9,582 nt of DNA from an uncultured Bacillota bacterium (GTDB lineage: Bacteria; Bacillota; Sulfobacillia; UBA995; UBA9673). The stretch is taken from the NCBI GenBank assembly GCA_937863905.1, contig CALMHV010000156.1:1-9582 (forward strand). The letters run 5' to 3'. Position numbers and translations under genes: made by a program. The notes under the pieces were generated by a model that worked only from the letters and a program-made list of their open reading frames with translations, was not told the origin of the DNA and ran no database searches. This document shows positions 6,048 to 9,582 of the stretch, in pieces. How positions within the stretch are numbered: the first letter of the stretch is position 1; every line of letters begins with the position of its first letter.

Positions 6048-8084
6048 CTACCGCGCGAAAAGAAACCAGAGCAGGACCGCCAGCGAGACGCCGGCGCCCG
6101 CGTAGATGGCCACCATGTAGGACTGGACCAGGCCGGTGTGGGCCCGGCGGAGCCTCTGGCCGGTGGCCATCGTTCCGCTGGCCACGCCGTTGACCGCCCC
6201 GTCCACGACGGTGTTGTCGAACTCCCCGGCCGCGGCGCTGACCGCCACCGTCGCGCTCCCGACCCCGTTGACCGCGCCATCGATGACCTTGTTGTCGAAG
6301 AGGCCGCAGAGTTCGGCCAGGCGGACCGCCGGACGGACGAAGACGGCCAGATAGATCTCATCTATGTAGTACTTGTTCTTCAGCAGCAGGTAGACGGGCC
6401 GGAAGGCCCGGATGAGGCTCTCGCGCCTGATCTGGCGCGTCCCGTAGACGGCGTACCCGATGAGGATACCGAGGAAGGCCGCGCCCAGGGCGATGGGCAG
6501 GACGATGCCGCCACCCGGAGCACCGGTGGCCGCCAGGGTGTGCCCGACCGCCGCCACGGCGCCCTCCGCCCCGGTCGCCCCGGCCCCAGCCCCCCCACCC
6601 GTCATCAAGCCGGGCAGGGTCTGGCCGAAGTCCAGGAACTTGACGAGCCACTTGCCCATCAAGGGTGAAGCCGGCAGGCCGGCGACCACCGCCAGCACGC
6701 CAAGGGCGACCAAGGGCCCGGTCATGGAGCGCGGCGACTCGTGGGCGTGCTCGTAGACGTGCTTGTCCCGCGGCGGCCCGAAGAAGACCAGGCAGGCCAG
6801 GCGGGTCATGTAGTAGGCGGTAAGAAACGCCGTGAGAATAGCCATCCAGAAGAGCACGGGGTGGCCGGTGACGAACGTCTCGAGCAGAATCTCGTCCTTG
6901 GACCAGAACCCGGCCAGCGGCGGGATGCCGGCCAGGGCCAGACCGCCGACCATGAACGTCCAGAAGGTGACCTTCATCTTCTTAGCCAGGCCGCCGAGTT
7001 TGTGGACCTCGAGCGTGCCGGCGGCGTGGCTGACGCTGCCGGCCGTCAGGAACAGCAGGGCCTTGAAGAAGGCGTGCGTCACGAGATGGAAGGTGCCGGC
7101 GACGAAGCCGCCGACCCCGAGGCCGAGCATCATGTACCCGAGTTGGCTGATGGTCGAGTAGGCGAGAATCTTCTTCATGTCCGTCTGCACCGTGGCGATG
7201 GTCGCGGCGAACAGGGCCGTGAACCCGCCGATGGTGGCGACCGTGAGCAAGGCGTCCGGCGCGCCGAGGAAGATGCCGTAGGAGCGGGCCACGAGGTAGA
7301 CGCCGGCGGCGACCATCGTCGCGGCGTGGATGAGCGCGCTGACCGGGGTCGGGCCGGCCATGGCGTCCGGCAGCCACACGTGCAGCGGGAACTGGGCCGA
7401 CTTGCCGATGGCCCCGCCGAAGAGGAGCAGAGCCCCGACGGTCGTCACGGCCAGCGAGATTTGGCCGCCCGCGACCGCCTGGGTCGTCTCGACGATGTTG
7501 AACGTCCCGGTCTGGGAGAACAGGAGCCAGATGCCGATCATCATGGCCACGTCGCCGACGCGGGTGGTCATGAAGGCCTTCATCGAGGCCATCCGCGGCC
7601 AGGCCTCCTCGAACCAGTGGCCGATGAGGAGATAGGAGCACAGGCCCATGATCTCCCAGGCGATGAGGAGAAGCAGGAAGTTGTCGGCGAGGACTAAGAG
7701 GAGCATGGCCGAGGTGAAGAGACCGAGCGTCCCGTAGAACCGCTGGTAGCGGCGGTCTCCGTGCATGTAGCCCATCGAGTAGATGTGCACGGCGGAACTC
7801 ACGACGGTCACGACCAGGAGCATGATGGCCGCGAGACTGTCCACCGTGAACCCCATGCTCAGCTCGACCGACCCGAAGGAGAGCCAGAGTCCCCCACTGC
7901 TCACGGGCGCGCCGTGACGGACAAGGGCCACGAAGGCCGCCACGGACAGGACGAAGGACCCCAGGACCGTGGCCGTCCCGAGCGTTGCCGCGCGTTCCCC
8001 CAGGCGCCGGTTGAAGAAGGTAATGAGCACCCATGAGACCAGGGGCAGAACCGGCACTATCCAGATGTTCTCGAGCAAGGTCAT
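6048..8084 (-). CDS. nuoL: NADH-quinone oxidoreductase subunit L (antiporter-like proton-pumping subunit)
   Basis: NuoL is the distal antiporter-like subunit of the complex I membrane arm. It pumps protons and has a long C-terminal lateral helix. The 678-residue protein is typical of the family in length. Recognisable conserved parts are Glu144 in AWEIMGLCSYLLIG, Lys228 in GKSAQFPLHVWLPDAM, His253 in SALIHAATMVAAGVYL, Lys304/Lys305 before ILAYSTISQLGYM, His333 and His337, and Lys396/Asp397 in GFWSKDEIL. The C-terminus returns to a membrane helix (656-676) after the lateral-helix region. A Gly/Ala-rich stretch at 494-527 and a duplicated motif FDN-x-V-x-DGAVNGV at 596-608 and 622-634 are notable. 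The start is ATG at 8084 with a modest GGGTGG site 7 bases upstream. The stop lies 30 bases before nuoM. Confidence 0.97.
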   Translation of the reverse strand: MTLLENIWIVPVLPLVSWVLITFFNRRLGERAATLGTATVLGSFVLSVAAFVALVRHGAPVSSGGLWLSFGSVELSMGFTVDSLAAIMLLVVTVVSSAVHIYSMGYMHGDRRYQRFYGTLGLFTSAMLLLVLADNFLLLLIAWEIMGLCSYLLIGHWFEEAWPRMASMKAFMTTRVGDVAMMIGIWLLFSQTGTFNIVETTQAVAGGQISLAVTTVGALLLFGGAIGKSAQFPLHVWLPDAMAGPTPVSALIHAATMVAAGVYLVARSYGIFLGAPDALLTVATIGGFTALFAATIATVQTDMKKILAYSTISQLGYMMLGLGVGGFVAGTFHLVTHAFFKALLFLTAGSVSHAAGTLEVHKLGGLAKKMKVTFWTFMVGGLALAGIPPLAGFWSKDEILLETFVTGHPVLFWMAILTAFLTAYYMTRLACLVFFGPPRDKHVYEHAHESPRSMTGPLVALGVLAVVAGLPASPLMGKWLVKFLDFGQTLPGLMTGGGAGAGATGAEGAVAAVGHTLAATGAPGGGIVLPIALGAAFLGILIGYAVYGTRQIRRESLIRAFRPVYLLLKNKYYIDEIYLAVFVRPAVRLAELCGLFDNKVIDGAVNGVGSATVAVSAAAGEFDNTVVDGAVNGVASGTMATGQRLRRAHTGLVQSYMVAIYAGAGVSLAVLLWFLFAR
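6183..6299 (-). repeat. Internal duplication in the C-terminal region of nuoL
   Basis: Two copies of the peptide pattern FDN-x-V-x-DGAVNGV occur at NuoL residues 596-608 (6299-6261) and 622-634 (6221-6183), 26 residues apart. The nucleotide sequences are also clearly similar. The copies lie in the segment after the lateral helix and before the final membrane helix. From memory, similar double motifs occur in NuoL of some other bacteria, so this may be an old family trait rather than a recent event. Confidence 0.8.
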
Positions 8085-8100
8085 GACCGGACCACCCTAC

Positions 8101-8409
8101 CTAACCCTTAAGAAGGTTGATCTTGTCCATGTAGACCACGCCGCGCTGCCGGACGATCTGCAGGATGATGGCCAATCCGACGGCGGCCTCGGCCGCGGCC
8201 ACGGCCATGATGAAGATGGCGAAGACCTGACCGGCAATCATCGCTTCGGGCCGGAGCCGGGAGAAGGCCACGAAGACCAGGTTCACCGCGTTGAGCATGA
8301 GTTCGATGCACATCAGGATACGGACGGCGTTGGTGGAGCGGAGCGCCCCGTAGAGCCCGACGGAGAAGAGGAGCACACCAAGAATGACGGCATAGCTGGG
8401 GTTGATCAC
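8101..8409 (-). CDS. nuoK: NADH-quinone oxidoreductase subunit K
   Basis: NuoK is a small membrane subunit related to MrpC that contributes conserved membrane glutamates to the proton path of complex I. At 102 residues it has the usual family length, with three helices at about 4-23, 28-50 and 60-86. Glu36 (in the segment CIELMLNAVNL) and Glu74 (in AAAEAAVGLAI) match the two conserved intramembrane glutamates known from the family. The start is GTG at 8409, overlapping the nuoJ stop as GTGA. An AAGGGGG Shine-Dalgarno-like run at 8423-8417 lies 7 bases upstream inside nuoJ. A 16-base gap follows before nuoL. Confidence 0.96.
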   Translation of the reverse strand: MINPSYAVILGVLLFSVGLYGALRSTNAVRILMCIELMLNAVNLVFVAFSRLRPEAMIAGQVFAIFIMAVAAAEAAVGLAIILQIVRQRGVVYMDKINLLKG

Positions 8410-9083
8410 GCCGCATCCCCCTTTCCGCCGCCGGCCGCGCTGGTCGGCGGGGACCCGGCCTTGGCCTCGGCTTCGCCGCCGCCCTCACGGGCGGCGATGA
8501 CTATCGCCCCGACCAGGGCCGCCAGGAGCACGATCGAGGCGACCTCGAACGGCAAGAGGAAGGTCGTGAAAAGGGCCCGCCCGATGGGGGCCGTGGTCGG
8601 CAGTCCACTCGCCGCGGGAACCTCGACGGCCGGAAGCCCGGCCTTGGCCAGAGCCGCCAGGACGAAACCGGCGAAGCCCAGGGCCACCAGACCGGACAGG
8701 ACCGACCAGGCGCCCCTCGGCGAAGGCGAACCGTCCGGACGGGCGGCCGGCGCGGCCGCGCCGCTGGAGCCGTCCGCGGTTGTCGCGGCCGCCGTCCCGC
8801 GCGGGTTGTCGGACAGTTCCTTGAGGTCGGAGACCATGATGGCGAAAAGGAACATGACCGCGATGGCCCCCACGTAGATGAGGACCTGCGCGGCGCCCAG
8901 GAAATCGGCCCCGAGGAGGATGAACACCCCGGCCACCCCGGTGAAGGCCAGAACCATGAAGAAGGCGGCGTGGGTGATGCGCCTGACCTGGGAGACCATA
9001 AACCCGGAGACCAGGATGATGGCCGCCAGGGTGAAGAGACCGAGGGTCGGCAAGGCCCGCACGAAAGCGTCCAGGAAGCTCAC
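8406..9083 (-). CDS. nuoJ: NADH-quinone oxidoreductase subunit J
   Basis: NuoJ is a membrane-arm subunit of complex I near the quinone-chamber end. Its third helix is involved in the coupling rearrangement. The 225-residue protein shows hydrophobic helices at about 12-31, 38-58, 62-84, 126-148 and 172-197. The conserved core VLIYVGAIAVMFLF lies at 67-80. The start is GTG at 9083, preceded by a strong GGAGGTGA Shine-Dalgarno site at 9097-9090 with 6-base spacing and overlapping the nuoI stop by four bases. Its own stop overlaps the nuoK GTG start in the same way. Two parts look unusual: a Pro/Ala/Ser/Gly-rich loop at about 95-124 between helices 3 and 4, and a Gly/Ala/Glu-rich C-terminal tail from about 200. 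The frame is open and codon use looks the same as the neighbours, so these are taken as real. Confidence 0.95.
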   Translation of the reverse strand: MSFLDAFVRALPTLGLFTLAAIILVSGFMVSQVRRITHAAFFMVLAFTGVAGVFILLGADFLGAAQVLIYVGAIAVMFLFAIMVSDLKELSDNPRGTAAATTADGSSGAAAPAARPDGSPSPRGAWSVLSGLVALGFAGFVLAALAKAGLPAVEVPAASGLPTTAPIGRALFTTFLLPFEVASIVLLAALVGAIVIAAREGGGEAEAKAGSPPTSAAGGGKGDAA

Positions 9084-9577
9084 TTGCCGTCACCTCCGAA
9101 GGTTACCCGGGTGACGGTCCCGTCCAGGTGGGAGGCGTCGAAGCCCTCTGGGGGGAGCTTCAGACGCTCAAGGTTGTAAGTGAGGTCTTCCGGCCGCAAC
9201 TCGGAAAACTCGTACTCCGGCGACATCACCAGGGCGTCGAAGGGGCAGGCCTCGACGCAGAGGTTGCAGACCATGCAGCGCCCGAAGTCCAGGTCCCAGC
9301 GGACGGGAAACCGCTTCTTGTCCTCGCGCTGGCCGACCTCGACAGTGATGATGCCGAGAGGGCAAGCCTTCACGCAGAGCTGGCAGGCGGTGCACTTGGG
9401 CTCTCCCGTCTCCGGGTTCATGACCAGGGCCGGGTGCCCGCGGAAGCCCTCGAGCGGGACGTAGTACCGCTCCGGATACTGGAACGTCACCGGGCGGCGG
9501 AGGGCGTTGAGGAACGTCACCCCCATCCCGACGACGAAGCTCCAGAGTCCGGTGATGATGGCGATCAGGCTCCGCAT
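9080..9577 (-). CDS. nuoI: NADH-quinone oxidoreductase subunit I (2x[4Fe-4S] ferredoxin-like subunit of complex I)
   Basis: NuoI carries iron-sulfur clusters N6a and N6b, which pass electrons from the peripheral arm of complex I toward the quinone site. The 165-residue protein has two complete CxxCxxCxxxCP motifs, Cys62/65/68/72 and Cys101/104/107/111, the hallmark of this 8Fe ferredoxin subunit. Residues 1-28 form a hydrophobic or amphipathic N-terminal helix, as is usual for bacterial NuoI, followed by the typical PVTFQYPE segment near 29-36. The ATG at 9577 was chosen because it places this helix at the N-terminus. Only five upstream bases (CGAGG) are visible, so the Shine-Dalgarno site and the junction with the expected nuoH lie off the window. 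The stop overlaps the nuoJ start by four bases (GTGA), which suggests translational coupling. The family assignment is certain; the start is less so. Confidence 0.96.
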   Translation of the reverse strand: MRSLIAIITGLWSFVVGMGVTFLNALRRPVTFQYPERYYVPLEGFRGHPALVMNPETGEPKCTACQLCVKACPLGIITVEVGQREDKKRFPVRWDLDFGRCMVCNLCVEACPFDALVMSPEYEFSELRPEDLTYNLERLKLPPEGFDASHLDGTVTRVTFGGDGK

Positions 9578-9582
9578 CCTCG

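Noticed and set aside
4110..6668. An 852-codon open frame on the plus strand
   Set aside because: It is antisense to nuoN, nuoM and nuoL. The His/Asp/Glu/Gln/Arg-rich product is the usual mirror of hydrophobic membrane codons in high-GC genes, with no domain or start signal to support it.
1..9582. CRISPR array, insertion sequence, tRNA, rRNA or prophage genes
   Set aside because: I found no spaced direct repeats, terminal inverted repeats, transposase motifs or RNA-gene signatures. The whole window is continuous coding sequence on one strand.

Overview
The window is a gene-dense, high-GC stretch (about two-thirds G+C by eye) in which every supported gene lies on the minus strand. Read in the direction of transcription, from position 9582 down to 1, the order is nuoI, nuoJ, nuoK, nuoL, nuoM, nuoN, a GNAT-family acetyltransferase, a metal-dependent amidohydrolase, a small MoaD/ThiS-like sulfur carrier, and the N-terminal third or less of an aldehyde:ferredoxin oxidoreductase (AOR) cut by the left edge. 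Gaps never exceed 30 bases and two gene pairs overlap by 4 bases, so there is no stretch of more than 300 bases without a gene and no obvious internal promoter or terminator. The simplest reading is one long polycistronic unit whose promoter lies beyond the right edge.

Positions 9577-2951 encode the peripheral-arm iron-sulfur subunit NuoI and the membrane-arm subunits NuoJ, K, L, M and N of respiratory complex I. They are in the canonical order, full length, and keep the key charged residues of the proton channels. NuoA-H would be expected just beyond the right edge and cannot be judged here. In particular, the window does not show whether the NADH-binding module NuoEFG is present.

Positions 2949-1 hold four accessory genes in the same direction with the same tight spacing. 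The GNAT protein and amidohydrolase are of unknown substrate. The MoaD-like protein ends in Gly-Gly and sits immediately before the AOR gene. This fits supply of sulfur for the pyranopterin cofactor of the tungsten/molybdenum enzyme. AOR oxidises aldehydes to acids and reduces ferredoxin, so a functional link to the electron-transport genes is conceivable but unproven.

Frequent GTG and TTG starts (6 of 10 genes), strong purine-rich Shine-Dalgarno sites, the two-domain GNAT protein, the amidohydrolase type and the anaerobic-type AOR together suggest a high-GC, probably anaerobic or facultative, possibly thermophilic bacterium, perhaps of a Firmicutes-related lineage. This assignment is inference from protein character only. 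I see no mobile element, CRISPR array, RNA gene or clearly new system. The points most worth following are the AOR-MoaD pair behind complex I, an in-frame 15-bp triplication in the GNAT gene, and an unusual active-site neighbourhood in the amidohydrolase.
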